Part shown: positions 8,323 to 15,590 of the stretch, in pieces | Layout: every line of letters begins with the position of its first letter | Numbering within the stretch: position 1 is the first letter of the stretch | Source of the DNA: UBA6136 sp964386975 | GTDB lineage: Bacteria > Pseudomonadota > Gammaproteobacteria > Methylococcales > Methylococcaceae | Assembly: GCA_964386975.1 (NCBI GenBank) | Contig: CAYLUS010000007.1 | Coordinates: 1-64,000, forward strand | DNA: 64,000 bases | Direction: 5' to 3' | Program-made: the position numbers and the translations under genes | Notes under the pieces: model-generated | Database searches by the model: none | Seen by the model: only the letters and a program-made list of their open reading frames with translations | Told to the model about the DNA's origin: nothing

Positions 8323-9873
8323 TCAGGACGCGGACTTTTCGGTTTTAAGGCCAAAATCTTCCGGAAAATGGTTCAGTGCGCTCAACACCGGATAAGGCGT
8401 CATGCCTCCAAGCGCGCACAAGGAACCGGCCAGCATCGTTTCGCTAAGATCCCGGAGTAATGCAACATGGCGCTCACGCTCCTCACCCGCTCGGATCTTG
8501 TCGATCACTTCAACGCCACGCGTCGATCCGATTCGACAGGGGGTGCATTTCCCACAGGATTCGACGGCACAAAATTCCATGCCGTAACGCGCCATTTTCG
8601 ACATGTCCACGGTGTCATCGAATGCGACGACCCCGCCATGCCCAAGGACCGCCCAGAGGCCTGCAAACGCCTCATAATCGAGGGGTGTGTCAAACTGCGA
8701 CTCGGGAAGATAGGCGCCCAGAGGCCCCCCCACCTGCACCGCGCGAATTGGACGCCCGGAGGCGGAACCGCCGCCAAAGTCATAAAGAATCTCACGAAGG
8801 GTCACACCGAAGGCCTTTTCAACCAGCCCCGGATGCTTGAGATTCCCGGCGAGCTGGATCGGCAGGGTGCCACGGGAGCGTCCCATGCCGTAATCCTTGT
8901 AGAAGGCGCCCCCCCGATCGAGGATGATGGGCACCGAAGCCAGCGAAATGACGTTATTGATGACGGTCGGCTGGCCGAACAGGCCCTGAATTGCCGGTAA
9001 GGGTGGTTTGAAACGCACCAAACCGCGCTTGCCCTCGATACTCTCCAGCAAGGATGTCTCCTCACCACAGACATACGCACCAGCGCCGATCCTCACTTCA
9101 AGGCGGAATGCCTTACCGCTTCCGAGAATATCATCTCCCAGATAGCCGGCCGCTTCAGCCGCCAAGATCGCTTCATTAAGGGCATCTGCCGCCAGCGGGT
9201 ATTCCCACCGAAGGTAAATGTAACCCCGGGTTGCACCCACCGCGAGCCCGGCAATGGTCATGCCTTCGATCAGCACAAAGGGGTCGCCTTCCATGATCAT
9301 GCGATCGGAAAAGGTCCCCGAGTCGCCCTCATCAGCGTTGCAGACAATGTACTTCTGGGCCGCTTCTGCCCCCAGTACCGTCCGCCACTTGATCCCCGTT
9401 GGAAATGCAGCGCCGCCCCGGCCTCTGAGACCTGACTCGGTTACCTCATCAACGATGGCTGCCGGTGTCAGGGTAAGGGCACGCCGAAGCCCCCTGTAGC
9501 CAGCGTGGGCAATATAGTCCTCAAGGCTCACCGGATCGGTAATTCCGATTCGGGCCGAGGTCAGACGCTCCTGGTTCTTAAGGTAAGGAATCGACTCGGT
9601 CAGCCCAAGGCACAGCGGATGCTCCCTGCCCTCCAGCAGGCCGGCATCCAGAAGCGGGCCAACATCCTCAGGTTGGACCGGGCCGAAGGCCACGCGCCCG
9701 TTAGGGGTTTCGACCTCCACCAGTGGCTCCAGCCAGTAAAGCCCCCTGGAGCCGTTACGCACCAGCGTGGCATCCAGCGATCGACGAGCGATTTCATGAG
9801 CCAGCTGCTGTGCAACGGCCTCTGCACCGAGCCCGATGGCGCTGGAGTCACGGGGTACGAAAATCTTGATCAT
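8323..9873 (-). CDS. fdsB: NAD-dependent formate dehydrogenase beta subunit
   Basis: The diaphorase subunit, related to NuoF, that takes electrons from FdsA and reduces NAD+. The 516-residue product has an N-terminal thioredoxin-like extension, the NADH/FMN-binding glycine-rich stretch GLRGRGGAAFPTGIKW, the YIVCNADEGDSGTFSDR segment, and the C-terminal [4Fe-4S] motif ESCGKCTPCRIGS with a further Cys in GSLCALGG. Its ATG overlaps the stop of fdsG (ATGA), which indicates coupled translation. A 90-base gap separates its stop from the fdsA start and carries the fdsA ribosome-binding site. Confidence 0.96.
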   Translation of the reverse strand: MIKIFVPRDSSAIGLGAEAVAQQLAHEIARRSLDATLVRNGSRGLYWLEPLVEVETPNGRVAFGPVQPEDVGPLLDAGLLEGREHPLCLGLTESIPYLKNQERLTSARIGITDPVSLEDYIAHAGYRGLRRALTLTPAAIVDEVTESGLRGRGGAAFPTGIKWRTVLGAEAAQKYIVCNADEGDSGTFSDRMIMEGDPFVLIEGMTIAGLAVGATRGYIYLRWEYPLAADALNEAILAAEAAGYLGDDILGSGKAFRLEVRIGAGAYVCGEETSLLESIEGKRGLVRFKPPLPAIQGLFGQPTVINNVISLASVPIILDRGGAFYKDYGMGRSRGTLPIQLAGNLKHPGLVEKAFGVTLREILYDFGGGSASGRPIRAVQVGGPLGAYLPESQFDTPLDYEAFAGLWAVLGHGGVVAFDDTVDMSKMARYGMEFCAVESCGKCTPCRIGSTRGVEVIDKIRAGEERERHVALLRDLSETMLAGSLCALGGMTPYPVLSALNHFPEDFGLKTEKSAS

Positions 9874-10346
9874 GACTTGCCCTTGCCCCCTTGGATGAGT
9901 TGATCAAAGCGTTCAGGACTGACTCGACCGTGCACCGTCTTGTCGATCATGATCGATGGCGCACACGCACAGTTACCGAGGCAATACACCGGCTCAAGCG
10001 AGTAGGCACCGTCCTCGGTGTTCTCGTGGAAGCCGATCTTGAGCCGGGCCTGAATGTGGGCCTCCAAGGCTTCGGCCCCCATGGCCTGACATGCCTCGGC
10101 ACGACAGACGTGGATGGTGCTGAGCCCAGGAGGGGTTGACCGGTAATAATGGTAGAAGGTAATGACGCCATGGACATCGGCACGCGTCAGGTTCAGGCCT
10201 TCGGCGATGGTTGGGACCGATTCCGGCGGCACATAGCCCAACTGGTCCTGAATCGCATGAAGAATGGGCAAGAGGGCACCCGGTCGGTCCTTGAGACTCG
10301 CAACGATCCGGTCCACTTGCTCGATGTTTTTGTCTCGCTCTGTCAT
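9870..10346 (-). CDS. fdsG: NAD-dependent formate dehydrogenase gamma subunit
   Basis: A NuoE-like [2Fe-2S] subunit that forms the diaphorase module with FdsB. The 158-residue product carries four cysteines with the family spacing: Cys81 and Cys86 (CRAEAC), Cys122 and Cys126 (CLGNC). The helical N-terminal part has the usual LLPILHAIQDQLGYVP and VITFYHYYR segments. It is the first gene of the fdsGBA-fdhD-fdsD-gldA-like operon, with the ATG at 10344-10346. The 5' region is shared with the divergent DUF2959 gene; I see no regulatory gene next to the operon. Confidence 0.95.
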   Translation of the reverse strand: MTERDKNIEQVDRIVASLKDRPGALLPILHAIQDQLGYVPPESVPTIAEGLNLTRADVHGVITFYHYYRSTPPGLSTIHVCRAEACQAMGAEALEAHIQARLKIGFHENTEDGAYSLEPVYCLGNCACAPSIMIDKTVHGRVSPERFDQLIQGGKGKS

Positions 10347-10531
10347 GCCATGTCCTGTGTGATTCTGCCCCGTCGGCGGGGGTCCGATTTTGCGGTACGC
10401 GCCCCTAAAAATACCGACAGCGCGCGATTTTACCCCGCTCAGGCCCGATCTGGGAACCGCTTTTGTTGACTAATTTACTAGGTTATTCCGCTAGGACCAT
10501 CAAACCGGCAACCGGTTCCGAGGGGGACCAG

Positions 10532-11269
10532 ATGCCGATCACACGCTACAATGGCCGGAAACTCTCAGCGCCGACCATGCCCCGACCCCCAACTCTCTCA
10601 TTGGAAGCGTTCCTTGACGCCATCGCCAGGAGCCTTGCCGCGCGACTCCAGCGCCTCTACTTTCGGGCGGTTGAAGGCGCCGGTCGGCACAAGCGAGACA
10701 TTCTGGTGACACGGGTCGAACAGGCGCGTGACAGTCTTGAAGAGGCCAAGACGCAGTTTTTAAGTGCACTCGATCAATTCAGTACCCTCACTCGCTTCCA
10801 CGGCGGCGACCTTGAATCGCTTTATCGGCAACTCAAGATCGAATATGACTACAGTCATTCCAGAGCGCTGGCCGTTGAAGATCGCATTGCAGCGGTAGAA
10901 ACGGTCGCGTCCGCGCTGTTTCGTGAATGGGAAAGCGAACTTGAACAGTATTCAAACCGCAGCCTCAAAAGCGCAAGCCGACAGAAGCTTCGGCAAACCC
11001 AACAGCACTATGGACAACTCATCAATGCCATGCGCCGTGCCGAGGGAAAGATTGACCCTGTTCTGAGGGTCTTCCATGATCAGGTGTTGTTCCTCAAACA
11101 CAACCTGAATGCCCAGGCCATCGCCTCCCTTGAAGGCGAACTGAACACACTGTCGGTGGGCGTCTCTGGCTTGATCGGCGCCATGGAGCGCTCCATCGAC
11201 AAGGCCAACTTCTTCGTTCAGTCCCTGAACGGGCAGGTACCGAAGGCGCTTCCGAACAAAGACGCCTGA
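10532..11269 (+). CDS. DUF2959 family protein (coiled-coil hypothetical)
   Basis: The 245-residue product matches the DUF2959 family by its conserved core: HKRDILVTRVEQARDSLEEAK, followed by FHGGDLESLY, the ALFREWESELEQYS segment and FHDQVLFLKHNLNAQAIASLEGEL. It is almost entirely alpha-helical with heptad-like stretches. Family members often have a lipoprotein signal, but none is visible here. I place the start at the ATG at 10532 because AGGGGG precedes it; the open frame continues upstream to 10463 without a ribosome-binding site. The function of the family is unknown. It is divergent from the fds operon. Confidence 0.8.
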   Translation: MPITRYNGRKLSAPTMPRPPTLSLEAFLDAIARSLAARLQRLYFRAVEGAGRHKRDILVTRVEQARDSLEEAKTQFLSALDQFSTLTRFHGGDLESLYRQLKIEYDYSHSRALAVEDRIAAVETVASALFREWESELEQYSNRSLKSASRQKLRQTQQHYGQLINAMRRAEGKIDPVLRVFHDQVLFLKHNLNAQAIASLEGELNTLSVGVSGLIGAMERSIDKANFFVQSLNGQVPKALPNKDA

Positions 11270-11357
11270 CGCGCAAAGCGCCCAGATTCGAGAGATCCTA
11301 CCGACAGGTCGCCTCAGGACAGACACTGCCATCGCATCCTGCTCACGGGGCAGCCCC

Positions 11358-11385
11358 AAAAAAAAAGGGCGCCCGCAGGCGCCCT
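11358..11385 (-). terminator. Intrinsic terminator of glnK-amtB
   Basis: On the minus strand an 8-bp GC-rich stem (arms 11366-11373 and 11378-11385, 4-base loop) is followed by a run of nine T residues (11358-11366). It lies about 30 bases after the amtB stop and has the classic intrinsic terminator form. On the plus strand, where the DUF2959 gene ends, no T-run follows the stem. Confidence 0.88.
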
Positions 11386-11415
11386 CAAGGCAAGTGCCAC
11401 TCAAGAATTTAGGTG

Positions 11416-12813
11416 CTAGAGGTGATAGGCCGTCTCACCGTGCTCATTGACATCCAGACCTTCGCGTTCCACATCCTGCGGCACCCGAAGTCCGATCACA
11501 AGGTCTACCAGCTTGAAGCCCAGGGCCGAAACCAGTCCGGACCAGACCAACGCCACGCCCACTCCCCAGGCCTGGCTAACGAACTGCGCCTTAAGGTCAT
11601 AATCGGCCACTGCATTGGTAACGTAGTCATAGACCCCGGTTCCACCCAGCGCCGGCGCTGCCACAAAAGCCGTTCCGAGTGCACCGATGATGCCGCCGAT
11701 ACCATGCACTCCAAAGACGTCAAGGGAATCGTCATAACCCAGCGACTTTTTGAGCGTGGTAACGGCCCAGAAGCAAACACCACCTGCCACCAGCCCCAGG
11801 ACCAAGGACCCCATGGGCCCGGCCCAGCCGCACGCCGGCGTAATCGCGACCAAACCAGCCACAGCCCCAGAGGCGCCCCCCAACATGCTCGGCTTGCCGC
11901 GCATGATCCACTCCGCAAAGGTCCATGCCAGGGTTGCCGAAGCGGTAGCCAGCATGGTGTTCAAGAAGACCAGCGCCATGGTGCCGTTGGCTTCAAGGTT
12001 GGAACCTGCATTGAAACCAAACCAGCCAACCCACAACAACGAGGCACCGATCATGGTCATGACCACGCTATGGGGCGCCATTGATTCCTTTCCATAGCCC
12101 ATACGCTTGCCCACCATGATGCAGCCGACCAGGCCAGCCACACCGGCATTAATATGGACCACGGTGCCCCCGGCAAAATCAAGCGCCCCTTTTTGGAATA
12201 GAAAGCCCGCGGTTGCAGCGGCCTGGGCACCGGCTTCAGCGCTCGTATAGGCATCCGGACCCGCCCAGTACCAGACCATGTGGGCCATCGGCAAATAGGC
12301 AAACACAAACCAGAAGACGATGAACAACAACACCGCCGAAAACCGGACCCGCTCAGCAAAGGCACCCACGATCAGGGCCGGCGTAATGCCTGCAAACGTT
12401 AACTGGAACGCAATGTAGAGGTACTCGGGAACCACGACGCCCTTGCTGAACGTCGCCGCCACGGATTCTGGCTTGACGCCCGACAGAAAGGCCTTGCCGA
12501 ATCCGCCGAAGAAAGCATTCCCCTCGGTAAATGCAACGCTGTAGCCAAACAGTGCCCAAAGAACGCCCATCAAGGAAAAAACCAGGAAGACCTGCATCAG
12601 GATCGACAGCATGTTTTTAGAACGCACCATGCCGCCATAGAAAAGGGCGAGACCTGGAATCACCATCAAGGTGACCAAAATGGTCGAGATGGCCAACCAT
12701 GCCGTATCGCCCTTGTCAGGGACCGGCACCGCGTCAGCCGCATGGCCGAGCGTCATGTGCGAAAGGTAAAGCCCTGCAACGGACAGGATCAGAACAATCT
12801 GCTTTATGGACAT
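11416..12813 (-). CDS. amtB: Ammonium transporter AmtB
   Basis: A trimeric inner-membrane channel for ammonium uptake. About 465 residues with a signal-like N-terminus ending near GHAADA, then 11 predicted membrane segments. Family signatures are LALFYGGMVRSKNML near the start, FVFAYLPMAHMVWYW around the pore, HINAGVAGLVG with a pore histidine, and DVFGVHGIGGIIGALGTAF. I prefer the ATG at 12811-12813 because GGGGGA stands 7 bases before it; another ATG lies two codons upstream. It follows glnK by 15 bases, the classical glnK-amtB pair in which GlnK plugs the channel when nitrogen is plentiful. Confidence 0.96.
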   Translation of the reverse strand: MSIKQIVLILSVAGLYLSHMTLGHAADAVPVPDKGDTAWLAISTILVTLMVIPGLALFYGGMVRSKNMLSILMQVFLVFSLMGVLWALFGYSVAFTEGNAFFGGFGKAFLSGVKPESVAATFSKGVVVPEYLYIAFQLTFAGITPALIVGAFAERVRFSAVLLFIVFWFVFAYLPMAHMVWYWAGPDAYTSAEAGAQAAATAGFLFQKGALDFAGGTVVHINAGVAGLVGCIMVGKRMGYGKESMAPHSVVMTMIGASLLWVGWFGFNAGSNLEANGTMALVFLNTMLATASATLAWTFAEWIMRGKPSMLGGASGAVAGLVAITPACGWAGPMGSLVLGLVAGGVCFWAVTTLKKSLGYDDSLDVFGVHGIGGIIGALGTAFVAAPALGGTGVYDYVTNAVADYDLKAQFVSQAWGVGVALVWSGLVSALGFKLVDLVIGLRVPQDVEREGLDVNEHGETAYHL

Positions 12814-12828
12814 GAACATTCCCCCTTA

Positions 12829-13167
12829 TCAAAGCGCATCGGAGCCGGTTTCACCGGTCCGAATACGGATCGCTTGTTCAATCGTGGTCACGAAAATTTT
12901 TCCATCGCCAATCTTGCCGGTATTCGCCGTTGTCGCGATGGCATCAAGGGCGGCCTCCAGTTGATCGTCGCTGATTGCAACCTCCAGCTTGATCTTGGGC
13001 AGAAAATCGACGACGTATTCGGCACCCCGATAGAGCTCCGTATGGCCCTTCTGCCGTCCGAAGCCCTTGACCTCGGTCACGGTGATCCCGGAGATTCCCG
13101 CATCCGAGAGCGCCTCCCGAACATCGTCCAGCTTGAAGGGTTTGAGAATGGCGGTCACAAGTTTCAT
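12829..13167 (-). CDS. glnK: Nitrogen regulatory protein P-II
   Basis: A 112-residue trimeric signal protein that senses 2-oxoglutarate, ATP and glutamine status and controls AmtB and the NtrB/NtrC and adenylyltransferase systems. Tyr51, the uridylylation site, sits in the T-loop YRGAEYVVDFLPK. The B-loop TGKIGDGKIF and the N-terminal MKLVTAILKPFKLDDVR are canonical. The ATG at 13165-13167 has AGGAG upstream; the frame extends further upstream, but that part lies over the promoter. A sigma-54 promoter 69 bases upstream supports assignment to GlnK rather than GlnB. Confidence 0.95.
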   Translation of the reverse strand: MKLVTAILKPFKLDDVREALSDAGISGITVTEVKGFGRQKGHTELYRGAEYVVDFLPKIKLEVAISDDQLEAALDAIATTANTGKIGDGKIFVTTIEQAIRIRTGETGSDAL

Positions 13168-13235
13168 GGGTGTCTTACTCCTGGTTCTTGGGTTTGGGTT
13201 GGCCGGAACGCTGGCGAACCCCGCACAGGACATAA

Positions 13236-13252
13236 AGCAGAAGCTGTGCCAA
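13236..13252 (-). promoter_or_regulatory. Sigma-54 promoter of glnK-amtB
   Basis: On the minus strand the sequence TTGGCAC-AGCTT-CTGCT matches the -24/-12 consensus TGGCAC-N5-TTGC, with exactly 10 bases between the invariant GG and GC. The predicted transcript begins near 13225. A half-site GGTGCA about 27 bases further upstream resembles half an NtrC box, but I see no full NtrC palindrome close by. Control by NtrC is expected for glnK-amtB in other bacteria. Confidence 0.8.
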
Positions 13253-13510
13253 TCTCCTTTGAGCGCAGGATAAATGCACCTAATTATTTGATTTTATTAT
13301 TATAAAATGTTGTTGGATCTCCCCTTTCGCCTGAAGCAACACCCCAAATCATTGAAAATGCGCCAGCGTAAGGTCGCCTGATGACAAGACAAAGGGCTCA
13401 GCCTGAATCCGTTTGCCCCGCACTGGTGCAAAAGCGACGGTCGCGCGGGTGATCATCGATTCAGCTTGCCCGGTGCGGCCCGCTTGCCCCGATCCTTGCA
13501 CCAGAAATGA

Positions 13511-13538
13511 AAACGGCCCGCACTGCGGGCCGTTTTTC
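13511..13538 (-). terminator. Intrinsic terminator after the small lipoprotein gene
   Basis: The 10-bp arms AAACGGCCCG (13511-13520) and CGGGCCGTTT (13526-13535) flank a 5-base loop. A T-rich tail follows on the minus strand and a T5 run on the plus strand, so it could work in both directions. It is about 25 bases after the stop of the lipoprotein gene. The remaining 13253-13510 stretch holds no gene I can recognise, apart from the glnK upstream region. Confidence 0.75.
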
Positions 13539-13562
13539 AAGGGACACAAGAGGGAGACTGCG

Positions 13563-13958
13563 TCAGTTCCCTTCCTTAGCACGGACGGCCTGACTGGCGC
13601 GATGGATTTCATCGGCGGCATCCCCGGCCAGACGCTTGCCGGCATCGGACTTGGCATGCTCCAACTCCTTGAGTGCCTCCTCATCCGCCCGTTCCTTGAC
13701 GTCGAGGCCCTGCTCCGTCTTGAATCCTTGGCGCAAGGGCTTTTTCTTATCCTCTGCCTTGAGCGCGGTTTCTGCCTGGTTGATTTCCTGAATGGCCTTG
13801 GCCTCGTTTCCGCTACGGGCATCCTTTTCAGCTTGCTCGAGGGTTTTTTCGATGGCTGCACCCTCTGGACTCACAGGTTTCTTAGCAGTGCAAGCCGGAA
13901 GGCCCATGCCTGTCAGAAGCAGAAGACCCCACAATGGATAGATCGGAATGCGTTTCAT
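13563..13958 (-). CDS. Small Lys/Glu-rich lipoprotein, function unknown
   Basis: A predicted lipoprotein of 131 residues. The N-terminus (MKRIPIYPLWGLLLLTGMG) ends in the lipobox LPAC, so the mature chain starts at Cys23 or so and would be anchored in a membrane. The rest is hydrophilic and helical, rich in Ala, Glu and Lys, with repeated short helices such as EKTLEQAEKDARSGNEAKA, a pattern seen in small coiled-coil envelope lipoproteins. The ATG at 13956-13958 is chosen because it gives a clean signal peptide. It lies 35 bases after the porin gene on the same strand and may share its sigma-54 transcript. I do not recognise a family. Confidence 0.7.
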   Translation of the reverse strand: MKRIPIYPLWGLLLLTGMGLPACTAKKPVSPEGAAIEKTLEQAEKDARSGNEAKAIQEINQAETALKAEDKKKPLRQGFKTEQGLDVKERADEEALKELEHAKSDAGKRLAGDAADEIHRASQAVRAKEGN

Positions 13959-13993
13959 ATCGTGTCTCGCGAAGTAGTGAGATGGCGGTCGCA

Positions 13994-15391
13994 TCAGAAG
14001 GTAATGACGACGTCAGTGGAAAAGGTGAACTGATAATCCACCATTTCGCCTGGGGTTGAGGTCATGAAGGTATCCTGACTTGAAAAGTCGTAGCGCAGAT
14101 TTGGTCTGACCATGACCCATTTGAGGGGCTTGTAGTTCGCGCCCAAGGTAAAGGCATAGTAACTGGCCCCCGCCCACGGGTAGCTTGAACCCTGCCCCTG
14201 GCATGCATACTGGTAGCCGGTAGAGGCATCGCCTGGAACTCGTAAATTATAACTCGCGCCACAGCGGCCCGGTCCTGCAACCCTGAAGCCATTGTTATCC
14301 CGAAACCATTCAGCGCGAAGTCCAATACCCAGGTCATCGGTCAGGTCATACATGAGGTACTGGTTGATCCCATACCACTGGGCATTTTGACGGTTGCCCG
14401 GCGTACCCAAGGCAATGCCGTTACCGGTAATGACGTTGTCGGCAAAGCCATGATCATGCTGGATAACGTAATGCAGGTCATCATTCAGCCAGTTCGCCTT
14501 GCCGACGATGCTGTAGAGGGCCCAGGCATCACTGTTATTGGCAGATGTAGCGCCGGCAGTGGAGGTCAGGTTCAAGGAGTACGCCTTGTCATCGCTGGTC
14601 CAGGTGCCGCCACCGAGGAAGTTCCAGTTGCTCAGGTTGGTGTTGAAGTTACCGTCCCAACCCCCGGTCGCACTGCCCGTTACGGCGCCACCCATGACCG
14701 ACCAGTTATCGTCAATGGCATAGTTTCCAAGCACACCGGTGTGGGTGAAGGGTTCACCATACTGCATGGTGTAAGCGTGCGAGTAGAAGAAGTTATCCGG
14801 GGCGGTGACGACTTCATAGCCGATTGGCGTGTAGAAGTGTCCGGCTTTCACCTGCAGTCCGTTACCGATCGGTAGATTCATTTCGACGTAGGCCTGCGGC
14901 AACGCAAGACCATAGAAACGATTGCTCCACGAGGTCAGGTGCAAGTCGTAGTTACCCCGATTGAGTGGCTGGCCGGTTCTGGGATCGAGTGCGGGCACAC
15001 CATAGGCTTGGGTAAAAATGGCGTCTGTGCCGTACATGATGTCGACGCGACCACCGAAATCCCAGTCATCCGCGCTCGCCGTCACCGATTTCTGCAGATA
15101 GCCATAGAGCTGGTTCATCTGCAATTCACCCGCGCGGTCACCAAAGGTCACCGGACCGTTGTATCCATCGGCCGGATTATTGGCATTCGCCGTGACACCG
15201 GCGTTCAGCCATCCACCATAGGTGATACCGTAATCTTCAAGGAACTGATGCTTGGCACTGCCGGCTGCATAGTCAATCAGCCCGCTCGTGTCTTTAATGT
15301 CCTCTGCGAGGGCAAGTCCTGAGGCCGTGGCCATGCCAACGGCCATGCACCCGGACAAGAGGGATCGAAAGGCGGGGTCGAACGTGCTCAT
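13994..15391 (-). CDS. OmpL-like beta-barrel porin (BBP2 family)
   Basis: A 465-residue outer-membrane protein with a signal peptide (cleavage likely after ASGLALA) and a C-terminal Phe, as needed for barrel assembly. The body alternates aromatic and polar residues in beta-strands, with family features such as YGGWLNAGVTANANNP, a QLYGYLQKS segment and FGGRVDIMYGTDA near the N-terminus and LGANYKPLKWVMVRPNLRYDFS near the end. It fits the putative OmpL-like porin-2 family (PF07642). The substrate cannot be read from the sequence. The gene has a strong sigma-54 promoter with upstream NtrC-like palindromes, which points to use under nitrogen limitation. Confidence 0.85.
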   Translation of the reverse strand: MSTFDPAFRSLLSGCMAVGMATASGLALAEDIKDTSGLIDYAAGSAKHQFLEDYGITYGGWLNAGVTANANNPADGYNGPVTFGDRAGELQMNQLYGYLQKSVTASADDWDFGGRVDIMYGTDAIFTQAYGVPALDPRTGQPLNRGNYDLHLTSWSNRFYGLALPQAYVEMNLPIGNGLQVKAGHFYTPIGYEVVTAPDNFFYSHAYTMQYGEPFTHTGVLGNYAIDDNWSVMGGAVTGSATGGWDGNFNTNLSNWNFLGGGTWTSDDKAYSLNLTSTAGATSANNSDAWALYSIVGKANWLNDDLHYVIQHDHGFADNVITGNGIALGTPGNRQNAQWYGINQYLMYDLTDDLGIGLRAEWFRDNNGFRVAGPGRCGASYNLRVPGDASTGYQYACQGQGSSYPWAGASYYAFTLGANYKPLKWVMVRPNLRYDFSSQDTFMTSTPGEMVDYQFTFSTDVVITF

Positions 15392-15424
15392 GTAAGGTCT
15401 CCTAATTAGTCACACCGTACAAAA

Positions 15425-15441
15425 AGCACTATTCGTGCCAA
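15425..15441 (-). promoter_or_regulatory. Sigma-54 promoter of the OmpL-like porin gene
   Basis: The minus strand reads TTGGCACGAATAGTGCTT, matching the sigma-54 consensus (TTGGCACGNNNNTTGCT) at all but one conserved position, with the required 10 bases between GG and GC. Transcription should begin near 15414, about 23 bases before the ATG, and AGGAG precedes that start codon. An activator is required for sigma-54 promoters; candidate binding sites lie about 90-110 bases upstream. Confidence 0.85.
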
Positions 15442-15490
15442 ACGCAAAAGCCAGTGCTTTCAGGCAACACCTGCTGCAATCACGCAACAA

Positions 15491-15528
15491 GTCGCACCCA
15501 ATCCGTGCGACACCGCACCAATCTGTGC
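15491..15528 (-). promoter_or_regulatory. Two NtrC-like enhancer palindromes upstream of the porin promoter
   Basis: Site 1 (15491-15511) is GTCGCAC-N7-GTGCGAC, a perfect 7-bp inverted repeat that contains the GCAC-N7-GTGC frame of the NtrC consensus (GCACCA-N3-TGGTGC). Site 2 (15515-15528) is GCAC-N6-GTGC, one base shorter. Their centres are about 20 bases apart, two helical turns, and lie near -87 and -107 from the predicted sigma-54 start site, typical for NtrC enhancers. Another sigma-54 activator cannot be excluded. Confidence 0.6.
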
Positions 15529-15590
15529 TGGCCTGAAATGAAGGGCGTCCGAAGAAGGATCACCCTCCGATTTCTTTTAGAATTTCAAAA

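Noticed and set aside
10463..10531. Upstream extension of the DUF2959 protein
   Set aside because: No ribosome-binding site; the region probably holds promoters of the divergent fds operon. AGGGGG marks the ATG at 10532.
13421..13432. CGCACTGGTGCA as an NtrC site for glnK
   Set aside because: The half-sites have only 2 bases between them instead of 7, and it lies about 170 bases from the sigma-54 promoter.
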